DNA of 64,000 bases from JAAYBF01 sp963716445. Lineage in GTDB: Bacteria; Actinomycetota; Thermoleophilia; Solirubrobacterales; Thermoleophilaceae. Below, one piece after another: positions 34,664 through 43,699 of this stretch; position 1 is the first letter of the stretch; the number at the start of each line of letters is the position of its first letter. The notes beneath the pieces are model-generated. The model was not told where the DNA came from. It searched no databases and saw nothing but the letters and a program-made list of their open reading frames with translations. The DNA lies in assembly GCA_963716445.1 (NCBI GenBank), contig OY970313.1:682001-746000 (forward strand), read 5' to 3'. The translations under genes were made by a program, and so were the position numbers.

Positions 34664-35770
34664 GTGGATGAGCGCTCCCTCACCGAGCGCCTGATCACCT
34701 ACGACACGGCGACCCTCGACGGAATGCACGCCGCGGCCGCGTTCGCCAAGGGTTGGCTCGAGTCCAACGACGTCGAGGTGACCGGCGAGCTGCACAACGG
34801 ACGCCCGCTGCTGGCGGCGACGGTCGGAGCCGAGTCGGGGCCGACGGTGGTCCTGCACGGCCACATCGACGTGGTCCCGGGCAATCCGGAGCAGTTCACG
34901 CCGCGCGTCGACGGCGACCGGCTCTACGGCCGCGGCGCCTACGACATGAAGGGCGGCCTCGCGGCGATGATGGCCGCGACCTGCCGACTGGCGCGCCAGA
35001 GCGCGGTCAAGGTCCACTTCGTCTGCGTCTCCGACGAGGAGACCAACGAGCCGGAGGGCAACCGCGCCTCCGACCACGTCGTCGAGCGCGGCTACCTCGG
35101 GGACTTCGCGATCACCGGCGAGCCGACCAACCTCCACATCGGCGTCCAGGCGAAGGGCGTGCTCGCGATGCGGATCGAGGTCGCCGGCCGCTCGGCGCAC
35201 GGCTCGACGCCCTGGCTCGGCGACAACGCGGTGCTCAAGGCGATCGACGTCTTCCGCGGCATCGAGACCCTTCCGTTCACGCGCGAGTCGTCGGACCTCT
35301 TCGACCGGCCGTCGATCAGCCTCGGGAGGATCGTCGGCGGCGACGCGATGAACCGCGTGCCCGACCACTGCGCGCTCGACGTCGACGTCCGCTACCTGCC
35401 CGACCAGGATCCGGACGAGATCCTCGCCGGGATCGGCGCGCTCGACGGCGCCGAGGTGACGAGCGTCTTCCACCGCGAGCCGATCGTCGTCGACCGCGAC
35501 AACCCCTACGTCCAGCTGCTCTCCGAGGCCGTCTGCAAGGTGACGACGCTCGAGGAGAGCATCGCCGTCGGCCGCGACGGGACGTCGGACGTCATCTCCT
35601 TCATCAAGGCGGGCGTGCCGGGAGTCGAGTTCGGTCCCGCCGGCGACGGCCACCACGGACCGGAGGAGTGGGTGTCGATCGACTCGCTCGGCCGCTACCG
35701 CGACGCGCTGGTCGAGTTCGTCGAGGCGATCGCCCGGCACGACCGGCAGGCCGACCTCCGGATCGCCTGA
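34664..35770 (+). CDS. M20-family metallopeptidase (ArgE/DapE/ACY1-like)
   Basis: 368 residues. A two-metal amidohydrolase fold is shown by VVLHGHIDVVPG (metal His/Asp), YGRGAYDMKGGLAAMM (bridging Asp) and VCVSDEETNEPEGN (catalytic and metal Glu). The dimerisation-domain VAGRSAHGSTPWLGDNA and the C-terminal metal His in GPAGDGHHGPEEW follow. Substrates of this family are N-acylated amino acids or succinyl-diaminopimelate; the exact one is not clear. GTG 34664 is chosen for its -10 box and because conserved sequence starts here (VDERSLTERLITY). The LCP gene follows after one base. Confidence 0.85.
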   Translation: MDERSLTERLITYDTATLDGMHAAAAFAKGWLESNDVEVTGELHNGRPLLAATVGAESGPTVVLHGHIDVVPGNPEQFTPRVDGDRLYGRGAYDMKGGLAAMMAATCRLARQSAVKVHFVCVSDEETNEPEGNRASDHVVERGYLGDFAITGEPTNLHIGVQAKGVLAMRIEVAGRSAHGSTPWLGDNAVLKAIDVFRGIETLPFTRESSDLFDRPSISLGRIVGGDAMNRVPDHCALDVDVRYLPDQDPDEILAGIGALDGAEVTSVFHREPIVVDRDNPYVQLLSEAVCKVTTLEESIAVGRDGTSDVISFIKAGVPGVEFGPAGDGHHGPEEWVSIDSLGRYRDALVEFVEAIARHDRQADLRIA

Positions 35771-35771
35771 G

Positions 35772-37256
35772 ATGACTCCCTACGACGACGGCGCCCGTCC
35801 GGGGATCTGGAAGAAGCTGCTGCTCGGCGCCTTCCTGATCGTCTTCGCGGCGGCGTCGGCGACCGCGGTCGCCGCCTTCCGCGAGATCGACAAGGTCGTC
35901 GACGCGCTCGACGACAGCAGGGACCTCCGGCTCGGTAAGCAGCTCGCCAAGAGCGATCCCGGCGACCCGCAGACGATCCTGCTGCTCGGCTCCGATAAGC
36001 GTCCCGACAATGCCACCGACGGCGGGGCCGGCACCGGCGCACGCTCGGACACGATCATCCTGGTCCGGCTCGATCCCGACAAGAAGGCGACGGCGATGAT
36101 GTCGCTGCCGCGCGACCTCAAGGTCCAGATCCCGGGGCACGGCGTCGACAAGATCAACGCGGCCTACTCGATCGGCGGGCCGAAGCTGACGCTGGCCACC
36201 ATCAAGCGGCTGACGGGGCTCTCGATCAATCACGTCATCAACGTCGACTTCAAGGGCTTCCAGAAGGCGATCGACGCGATCGGCTGCATCTACACCGACG
36301 TCGACCGCCGCTACTACAACGACACCGCCGAGTTCGCCTACATCAACATCCCCGCCGGCTACCAGCAGATGTGCGGCGAGAAGGCGCTCCAATACGCGCG
36401 CTTCCGCCACGAGGACTCCGATCTCGTGCGCGGGATCCGCCAGCAGGATCTGCTGCGCGACGCCAAGCAGCAGATCGGCGTCGGTGCGCTGGTCGACGAC
36501 CGCGACGAGCTGATCGAGATCTTCGGCAAGCACACGACCTCCGACGGCGCGCTGAAGCAGCGCTCGGAGCTGCTGCGCCTGCTCAAGCTGGCGGTCTTCT
36601 CGGTCGACCAGCCGGTCCGCCACGTGAAGTTCGAGGGCGAGGTCGAGATCACCTCGGGCGACGTCGCGGCGGGCCTGCCGAGCTACGTCACGGCCAGCGA
36701 CGCCACCGTCAAGAAGCTCGCCCAGCAGTTCCTCGGCGTCGAGCAGGGCAAGGGCCCGCGCGGCGAGCTGAAGCCGAAGAAGAGCGGCAAGCGGCGCCGG
36801 GCGAAGCCGGCCGACGACGCCGGTCTCGAGAAGGAGCGCCAGTTCGGCAAGGACCAGGCGATCCAGGCGATCGAGCAGGGCGCGGGCGGCAAGCTCCCCG
36901 TCTACTACCCGACGGTCCGCGTGGCCGGCTCCGAGTACATCGGCCCGCCGCGCTTCTACAAGCTCGTCACGCCGGACGGCGAGCGCAAGAAGAGCTACCG
37001 GATGGTCCTCAGCCGCCAGCTCGGCGAGTACTACGGCATCCAGGGCACCCGCTGGATGGACCCGCCGATCCTCAAGAGCCCGTCCGAGAAGCGGACGATC
37101 GGCAAGCGCGAGTTCGAGCTGCACTACGAGGGCGATCGCCTGCGGATCGTCGCCTGGCGAACCTCCGGCGCCGTCTACTGGGTCTCCAACACCCTGCTCC
37201 AGACCCTCAGCGAGCGCCAGATGCTCGCCATAGCTCGCTCAACGAGATTGCCGTAG
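35772..37256 (+). CDS. LytR-CpsA-Psr (LCP) family phosphotransferase
   Basis: 494 residues. A single N-terminal membrane segment (KKLLLGAFLIVFAAASATAV) anchors an extracytoplasmic LCP domain. Visible landmarks are TILLLGSDKRPDN, GARSDTIILVRLDP, ATAMMSLPRDLKVQIPG, KINAAYSIGG, and YARFRHEDSDLVRGIRQQ (lipid pyrophosphate-binding Arg/Asp). LCP proteins attach glycans from undecaprenyl carriers to peptidoglycan; in mycobacteria Lcp1 attaches arabinogalactan. The second half (after residue 300) is an unusual lysine/arginine-rich linker plus an extra domain. The TAG stop lies in the split repeat copy D. Confidence 0.92.
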   Translation: MTPYDDGARPGIWKKLLLGAFLIVFAAASATAVAAFREIDKVVDALDDSRDLRLGKQLAKSDPGDPQTILLLGSDKRPDNATDGGAGTGARSDTIILVRLDPDKKATAMMSLPRDLKVQIPGHGVDKINAAYSIGGPKLTLATIKRLTGLSINHVINVDFKGFQKAIDAIGCIYTDVDRRYYNDTAEFAYINIPAGYQQMCGEKALQYARFRHEDSDLVRGIRQQDLLRDAKQQIGVGALVDDRDELIEIFGKHTTSDGALKQRSELLRLLKLAVFSVDQPVRHVKFEGEVEITSGDVAAGLPSYVTASDATVKKLAQQFLGVEQGKGPRGELKPKKSGKRRRAKPADDAGLEKERQFGKDQAIQAIEQGAGGKLPVYYPTVRVAGSEYIGPPRFYKLVTPDGERKKSYRMVLSRQLGEYYGIQGTRWMDPPILKSPSEKRTIGKREFELHYEGDRLRIVAWRTSGAVYWVSNTLLQTLSERQMLAIARSTRLP

Positions 37257-37288
37257 CTACGGTGCTCGCCGGACCTCGCTCCGGCTAG
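37250..37288. repeat. Structured dispersed repeat, copy D, left fragment
   Basis: Reverse orientation. CCGTAGCTACGG is followed by arm 2 (GCCGGACC at 37268-37275 on the plus strand, GGTCCGGC when read in repeat orientation), and the fragment ends at CTAG 37285-37288, where the IS982 element begins. The other half resumes at 38261. Confidence 0.75.
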
Positions 37289-38260
37289 AGGCTTGATGCG
37301 GGTTTATCGGCCGTCGTAGGCGGCGAGTGCTCGTGGTGGGCGGCCGGTGAGGGTGTTTAGGTAGATGCCGATGGTGAGTGCGAGGAGGCGTTGGGCGATG
37401 CGTTGGACGAGTCCGGCGATGGTTTTGGCGAGGTGGTCTTCGAGGCGCATCTGGCGTTTGAGGTTGGCGAAGACGGATTCGATGACCAGCCGGATGCGGG
37501 CTTTGGCGATCTCGGTTGGTGGGCGTTGTCCGAGGCGGTGTTTGTCGGGTGTGACGAGCGCGACGCCGACGAGGTCGAGGGTTTGGGCGAACTCGCGGCC
37601 CCAGAAGCCTTTGTCGGCGAACAGGGTCGTGCCGGGGTGCGCGCTGGCGAGCTGGAAGCAGGGTTCGTATTCGCGCTCGTTGGCCGGCGCGATTGTGTAG
37701 CCGACCGGCACCCCGGCGGCGTCGGAGACCAGCACGAGTCGGACACCCCAGACCCATTCACTTTTGGAGCGGCAGTAGCCGTATGCGGCATAGCCGGCGA
37801 AGTCTGAGACGTGCTTGCAGCCGGCGTAGTTGGCGCACCCGATCAACGTCCCGTCGACCAGGCGGACCTCCCCGCCGGCGACCAGCTCCGCGATTTGTAG
37901 CTGGACCGTCGCTAGATAAGGCGCCAAGCGCCGAAGGCGACGGTTATAGCGCGACTGGGTCGGCACGACCGGAAAGAACCCCGGCAACAGCCGCCCAACG
38001 ACGCCTAGGAACTGGCGATCCGAAGGGATTCCGACCATCGCCTGACAGACAGCCAGCGCGATCAACTCATGGTCGGTGACCTTCCCGACAGGGCCGCTGC
38101 GAGGGATCCGCAGCGTCGAAGCGAACACGTAGGCTGCAACGACAAGGGTGTCCAGCGATGCTGTCATCTCGTGCTCCAATCACGAGCTTTCAGGGCTGGA
38201 CACCCTTTTCCTTACGCCAACAACCGCCTCCTGCCCAACAACCCAACCCGCATCAAGCCT
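37289..38260 (-). mobile_element. Complete IS982-family insertion sequence (972 bp)
   Basis: Terminal inverted repeats AGGCTTGATGCGGGTT (left, 37289-37304) and its complement (right, 38245-38260) match for 16 bases. CTAG flanks both ends (37285-37288 and 38261-38264). Because intact repeat copy C has a single CTAG at the same place, this is best read as a 4-bp target duplication. CTAG is self-complementary, so it could alternatively extend the inverted repeats. The element's base composition is clearly less GC-rich than its neighbours, pointing to recent arrival. It carries one transposase gene. Confidence 0.93.
37304..38167 (-). CDS. IS982-family transposase
   Basis: 287 residues, intact. 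The DDE catalytic residues are in VRLVDGTLIGC, TTLFADKGFWGREF and IRLVIESVFANLKRQ. The N-terminus MTASLDTLVVAAYVFASTL and the C-terminal AQRLLALTIGIYLN match actinobacterial IS982 transposases. ATG 38167 is preferred (GGAG upstream) over a TTG at 38179. Codons with T or A in third position are more frequent than in neighbouring genes. It spans almost the whole element. Confidence 0.93.
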   Translation of the reverse strand: MTASLDTLVVAAYVFASTLRIPRSGPVGKVTDHELIALAVCQAMVGIPSDRQFLGVVGRLLPGFFPVVPTQSRYNRRLRRLAPYLATVQLQIAELVAGGEVRLVDGTLIGCANYAGCKHVSDFAGYAAYGYCRSKSEWVWGVRLVLVSDAAGVPVGYTIAPANEREYEPCFQLASAHPGTTLFADKGFWGREFAQTLDLVGVALVTPDKHRLGQRPPTEIAKARIRLVIESVFANLKRQMRLEDHLAKTIAGLVQRIAQRLLALTIGIYLNTLTGRPPRALAAYDGR

Positions 38261-38309
38261 CTAGTTGTGCGGCGCAGCTGGAGGACCGGTCCGGCTGCGC
38301 TCCTCCGCC
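38261..38309. repeat. Structured dispersed repeat, copy D, right fragment
   Basis: Continuation of copy D after the IS. CTAG, a variable loop, then GGTCCGGC at 38288-38295 (arm 1, GCCGGACC in repeat orientation) and CTGCGCTCCTCCGCC. Removing the IS and one CTAG brings the two arms back to 44 bases apart, as in intact copies. Confidence 0.75.
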
Positions 38310-38337
38310 GTCTGCCTCTGTAGCCTGCTCCGCTCCC

Positions 38338-39618
38338 ATGGCTGTTGAGAAAGAACCGATCGGAGTCATCGGCGTCGGCTGGGTGGGGCTCTGCACGGCG
38401 GCGTGCTTCGCGGAGCTGGGCCACCCCGTCTTCGCGCGCGACATCCTGCCCGAGAAGGTGGAGTCGCTCACGCGCGGCGAGGTCCCGATCCACGAGCCCG
38501 GGCTGCCCGAGCTGGTGGCCAAGAACGCCGAGCGGCTGTGCTTCACGACCGACATCGGCGAGGTGCTCGAGAACGCGGAGCTGCTGTTCTGCTGCGTCGA
38601 CACCCCGCCGACCTACTCGGGCGACGCGGACCTCTCGCGCGTCGAAGCGGTGGTCGACGAGCTCGGCGACTCGAACGACCACGCGATCGTCATGAAGAGC
38701 ACGGTCCCCGTCGGCACCGGTCGCTCGATCCAGCGCCGTCGCGACGGCCTCGGCTACATCTCCAACCCGGAGTTCCTCAAGGAGGGCTCGGCGGTGACCG
38801 ACTTCATGGGGCCCGACCGCGTCGTCGTCGGCGCCGGCGACGGGTCGGACGGGTTCGCCGACCGAGTCGCCGCTCTCTATGAGCCACTCGGGGCGCCGGT
38901 CGTGCGCACCGACGTGGCCAGCGCCGAGATGATCAAGCTCGCCTCGAACGCCTTCCTCGCCACGAAGATCTCGTTCATCAACGAGATCGCCAACGTCTCG
39001 GAGGAGCTGGGCGCCGACGTCAACGAGGTTGCGCGCGGGATGGGGCTCGACCGCCGCATCGGCGACAAGTTCCTGCGCGCCGGCATCGGCTACGGCGGCA
39101 GCTGCTTTCCGAAGGACGTCTCGGCGCTCAAGCAGCTCGCCGGCAACAGCGGCTACCACTTCCAGCTGCTGACGGCGGTGATCGAGGTCAACGACCTGCA
39201 GAAGCGGCGGACGGTCGGCAAGCTGCAGAAGCACCTCGGCTCGCTCGTCAACAAGGAAATCGCCCTGCTCGGAGTCGCCTTCAAGCCGGACACCGACGAC
39301 GTCCGCGAGGCGACCAGCCTCGTGCTGGCCGCTCGCCTCCAGGGTGAGGGGGCGAACGTGCGCGTCTACGACCCGGTCGCGCTCGACAACGCCGAGGAGC
39401 TGCTCGGCGGGGCGCGCGTCTGCGGGTCGGCGCTGGAGGCGCTCGACGGCGCCGACGCGGTCGTGCTCGTGACGGAGTGGCCCGAGTTCGCCGAGCTCGA
39501 CTGGGCCGGCGCTGTGCGCGAGCGGATGGCCAATGCGCTGCTGGTCGACGGACGCAACTTCCTCGACCGGGAGGCGCTGCGCGCCGCTGGCTTCACCTAC
39601 GAGGGCATCGGTCGCTGA
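38338..39618 (+). CDS. UDP-glucose/GDP-mannose dehydrogenase family protein
   Basis: 426-residue NAD-dependent sugar-nucleotide dehydrogenase that oxidises C6 of a UDP- or GDP-sugar to the uronic acid. It shows the Rossmann IGVIGVGWVGLCTAACFAE, the VDTPPTYSGDADLS and KSTVPVGTG loops, ISNPEFLKEGSAV, and the catalytic cysteine in GYGGSCFPKDVSAL. VAFKPDTDDVREATS marks the C-terminal domain. UDP-glucose is the commonest substrate, but GDP-mannose is not excluded. A TAGCCT box at 38321-38326 lies 11 bases before the ATG. It heads a three-gene sugar-nucleotide operon. Confidence 0.92.
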   Translation: MAVEKEPIGVIGVGWVGLCTAACFAELGHPVFARDILPEKVESLTRGEVPIHEPGLPELVAKNAERLCFTTDIGEVLENAELLFCCVDTPPTYSGDADLSRVEAVVDELGDSNDHAIVMKSTVPVGTGRSIQRRRDGLGYISNPEFLKEGSAVTDFMGPDRVVVGAGDGSDGFADRVAALYEPLGAPVVRTDVASAEMIKLASNAFLATKISFINEIANVSEELGADVNEVARGMGLDRRIGDKFLRAGIGYGGSCFPKDVSALKQLAGNSGYHFQLLTAVIEVNDLQKRRTVGKLQKHLGSLVNKEIALLGVAFKPDTDDVREATSLVLAARLQGEGANVRVYDPVALDNAEELLGGARVCGSALEALDGADAVVLVTEWPEFAELDWAGAVRERMANALLVDGRNFLDREALRAAGFTYEGIGR

Positions 39619-39619
39619 A

Positions 39620-40669
39620 GTGCAGGCGCTCGTGCTCGCGGGCGGGCAGGGCACGCGGCTGCGGCCGCTGACGTACACCACGCCGAAGCCCGTGATGCCG
39701 CTCGCCGGACGGCCGTTCCTGACCTTCATGCTCGACTGGCTGCGCGGCCACGGCGTCGAGGAGGCGATCCTCTCCTGCGGCTTCATGTCCGACGGCGTGC
39801 GCTCGGTGCTCGGCGACGTCTACGGCGGCATGCGCCTGCGCTACGCGATCGAGGAGGAGCCGCTCGGAACCGCTGGCCCGGTGCGGCTCGCGCTCGACGA
39901 GGGGCTGCTCGACGAGCGGCTGCTGGTGCTCAACGGCGACGTGCTGACCGACGTCGACCTGACGGCCGAGCTGGCCTTCCACGAGCGGGCGGAGGCTCGC
40001 TGCACGCTTGCCCTGATCGAGGTCGAGGACACCGCCAGCTACGGCGTCGTGCCGACCGACGCCGAGGGCCGCGTCGAGGCCTTCCTCGAGAAGGGCGAGG
40101 GCGAGCAGCCGACCAACCGGATCAACGCCGGCGCGTACGTCCTCGAGCGCGAGGTCGTGGAGGAGCTGGTGCCCGCTGGACGCGCGGTGTCGTTCGAGCG
40201 CGAGGTCTTCCCTCAGCTAGTGGGTCACGGCCTCCACGGCTGGCCGGCGGACGGCTACTGGATCGACATCGGGACGCCCGAGCGCTACCGCGAGGCGACC
40301 CTGGACCTGCTCAGCGGGACGGTCGACTCGACGCTGCCGCCGCGCGACGAGACCGGGTCGCTGATCGGCGATGGCTGCCTGACCAGCGGCGCGCACATCG
40401 GCCCGCTGACGGTGCTCGGGGCGCACTGCTCGGTCGGCAGCGACTCGTTCGTCGAGCGCTCGGCGCTGCACGAGCGCGTGCTGGTCGGCGCCGACTGCGT
40501 CGTCCGCGACGCGGTGCTCGCCGACGGCGTGCGCGTCGGCGACGGCGCCCGTGTCGAGCCGGGCGCGATCGTCGGCGGCGGCGCCCGCGTCGAGGCCGGC
40601 GCGGTCGTGGCCGCGAACGCGCGGATCGAGCCGGGCGCCGTGGTCGCGGCGGGGGAGGCGGTCGGATGA
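39620..40669 (+). CDS. Sugar-phosphate nucleotidyltransferase with left-handed beta-helix tail
   Basis: 349 residues. The N-terminal nucleotidyltransferase domain has VLAGGQGTRLRPLTYTTPKPV and LVLNGDVLTDVDL (metal Asp), then DIGTPERYREATLDLL. The C-terminal hexapeptide-repeat region (…VLVGADCVVRDAVLADGVRVGDGARVEPGAIVGGG…) forms a beta helix. This architecture fits GDP-mannose pyrophosphorylase or glucose-1-phosphate transferases. The GTG at 39620 is one base after the dehydrogenase stop, and the end overlaps the isomerase ATG, so all three are coupled. Confidence 0.9.
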   Translation: MQALVLAGGQGTRLRPLTYTTPKPVMPLAGRPFLTFMLDWLRGHGVEEAILSCGFMSDGVRSVLGDVYGGMRLRYAIEEEPLGTAGPVRLALDEGLLDERLLVLNGDVLTDVDLTAELAFHERAEARCTLALIEVEDTASYGVVPTDAEGRVEAFLEKGEGEQPTNRINAGAYVLEREVVEELVPAGRAVSFEREVFPQLVGHGLHGWPADGYWIDIGTPERYREATLDLLSGTVDSTLPPRDETGSLIGDGCLTSGAHIGPLTVLGAHCSVGSDSFVERSALHERVLVGADCVVRDAVLADGVRVGDGARVEPGAIVGGGARVEAGAVVAANARIEPGAVVAAGEAVG

Positions 40670-41637
40670 TCGAGGACGTCCTCGCCCAGCCGCACCAGAT
40701 TGGCGACGCGCTCTGGCGCGTCGAGGCCGCCGGCATCGCGCCACGCGAGCTGCCGGGAGGGCTTGTCGTCTGCGGCATGGGCGGCTCGGCGGTCGGCGGC
40801 GACCTGGCCGCCGCGGCGATCGGCGCGCGTGCGACGCGGCCGATCCGCACGGTCCGCGGCTACGAGCTGCCGGCGGGCGTCGGGGCCGACACGCTCGTCC
40901 TCTGCGCGAGCTACTCGGGCTCGACCGAGGAGACCCTCGCCTGCTTCGACGCCGCCGGCGAGGCCGGCGCCCCGCGCGTCGCGCTGACCACCGGTGGTCC
41001 GCTCGCCGAGCGCGCCCGCGCCGAAGGGATCCCGGTGATCGGCGTGCCGTCCGGCATGCAGCCGCGCGCGGCCGTCGTGTACATGACGATCGGGGCGCTC
41101 GAGTGCGCCGCGCTCGCCGGCGCCGCCCCGTCGCTGCGCGGTGAGATCGAGGGCTCGCGGGAGGTGCTCGAGCAGCTCGCCGAGGACAGCGGCGCGGACT
41201 CGATCGCCCGGGCGCTGGAGGACACGATCCCGGTCGTCCACGGCGCGGGCCCGACGGCGCCGATCGCCCGCCGCTGGAAGACCCAGCTCAACGAGAACGC
41301 AAAGCTGCCGGCCTTCGCCAGCGAGCTTCCGGAGGCCAACCACAACGAGATCGAGGGCTGGCGTCGCGGTCTCGACCTCGCGCCACTGGCCGCGGTGTTC
41401 CTGCACGCGCCCGCGACGCACCCGCGCCTCGAGCGGCGGATGGACCTGACGGCGGAGCGCCTGTCCGACATCGGCGCTCCGGTCCTGCGCGTCGACGCCC
41501 GCGGCGACAGCGGCGTCGCGAACGTGCTCTCAGTGGTGATGGCGGGGGATCTCGTGAGCGTCTCGCTCGCCGAGCTCGAGGACATCGACCCGACTCCGGT
41601 GGAGGCGATCGAGGGCTTCAAGGCCGCGCTCGGCTGA
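40666..41637 (+). CDS. Bifunctional phosphoglucose/phosphomannose isomerase
   Basis: 323-residue SIS-domain protein. It has VVCGMGGSAVGGDLAAAA and LVLCASYSGSTEETLACFD (phosphosugar-binding SIS motif), and the C-terminal PGI/PMI domain with WKTQLNENAKLPAFASELPEANHNEIEGW, which contains the catalytic Glu and His. It interconverts fructose-6-phosphate with glucose-6- and mannose-6-phosphate, feeding the nucleotidyltransferase encoded just upstream. ATG overlaps the previous stop by four bases (ATGA). Confidence 0.92.
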   Translation: MIEDVLAQPHQIGDALWRVEAAGIAPRELPGGLVVCGMGGSAVGGDLAAAAIGARATRPIRTVRGYELPAGVGADTLVLCASYSGSTEETLACFDAAGEAGAPRVALTTGGPLAERARAEGIPVIGVPSGMQPRAAVVYMTIGALECAALAGAAPSLRGEIEGSREVLEQLAEDSGADSIARALEDTIPVVHGAGPTAPIARRWKTQLNENAKLPAFASELPEANHNEIEGWRRGLDLAPLAAVFLHAPATHPRLERRMDLTAERLSDIGAPVLRVDARGDSGVANVLSVVMAGDLVSVSLAELEDIDPTPVEAIEGFKAALG

Positions 41638-41710
41638 GTCGCGGACCTGGCGCAAGCGCCCCTGGTACGGCGAGCCGGGCGCGGCAAGCGGTCTGGCGCG
41701 CTCGCGCCCT

Positions 41711-41736
41711 AACCTTGACACGGTCGTGGTAAGGTT
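41711..41736 (+). promoter_or_regulatory. Palindromic operator overlapping the MerR-gene promoter
   Basis: A 26-bp dyad with half-sites AACCTT-N2-CAC and GTG-N2-AAGGTT separated by GGTC; nine of thirteen pairs match. The right half contains TAAGGT (41730-41735), nine bases before the ATG, which looks like the -10 box. A MerR-family dimer is the expected ligand, giving autoregulation. Confidence 0.55.
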
Positions 41737-41744
41737 GGCGCCGA

Positions 41745-42113
41745 ATGGCCGCGCTGACGATCAACGAGGCTGCGGAGACGACCGGATGGTCGGCCCGCAT
41801 GCTGCGCTACATCGAGCGCGAGGGGCTGATCGAGCCCTCGCGCTCGGCGGCCGGCTACCGGCTCTACGGGCCTGAGGCGCTGCAGCGCCTGCGGACGCTG
41901 CGTGAGCTGCTCGCCGAGCACGACCTGAGCCTCGGCGACGTCGGCTTCGCGCTGCGAATGCGCCGCGACGTCGACATGCGCGCGGCGGTCGAGGCGTGGC
42001 TCGAGGCGGAGCCGGAGCGGCCCGAGGGCGTGGCCGCCGACGACTGGCTGCGCTTCGAGCAACAGAAGCACGAGCGCCTGCTGCGCGCGACGGCGGAGCC
42101 CACCGCCGCCTGA
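41745..42113 (+). CDS. MerR-family transcriptional regulator
   Basis: 122 residues. The N-terminal winged helix-turn-helix shows LTINEAAETTGWSARMLRYIEREGLIEP and GYRLYGPEALQRLRTLRELL, the standard MerR DNA-binding domain. The rest is a short dimerisation helix without cysteines or an obvious ligand domain, so it is not a metal sensor of the classic kind. It lies 46 bases before ahcY in the same direction. Its own promoter carries a 26-bp palindrome. Control of ahcY and the methyl cycle is a reasonable inference. Confidence 0.88.
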   Translation: MAALTINEAAETTGWSARMLRYIEREGLIEPSRSAAGYRLYGPEALQRLRTLRELLAEHDLSLGDVGFALRMRRDVDMRAAVEAWLEAEPERPEGVAADDWLRFEQQKHERLLRATAEPTAA

Positions 42114-42159
42114 GCGACCCGAACGACTTCGACGACACCACCGGCATCAAGGAGAACGA

Positions 42160-43584
<1,425 letters not shown>

Positions 43585-43626
43585 CCAGCGCGCACGTGGA
43601 CGCGCCTGCCTGCGTCGTCGGCCTCT

Positions 43627-43644
43627 CGTGTGCTGGCGCACACG
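43627..43644 (+). terminator. Hairpin downstream of ahcY
   Basis: CGTGTGC-TGGC-GCACACG is a seven-base-pair stem in the 115-base gap between ahcY and its paralogue. No T-tract follows, so a terminator role is only possible. Confidence 0.3.
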
Positions 43645-43699
43645 TCGAAGGCCTGCTTCCTTGGCAGCCACGCCCACGAGCGCGCTGGGCGCCGCCTAG

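Noticed and set aside
41715..41720. TTGACA as a -35 box for the MerR gene
   Set aside because: Only nine bases separate it from TAAGGT, too few for a working promoter. It is better read as part of the palindrome.
42114..42159. SAH riboswitch before ahcY
   Set aside because: Only 46 bases lie between the MerR stop and ahcY, without the conserved SAH aptamer core.
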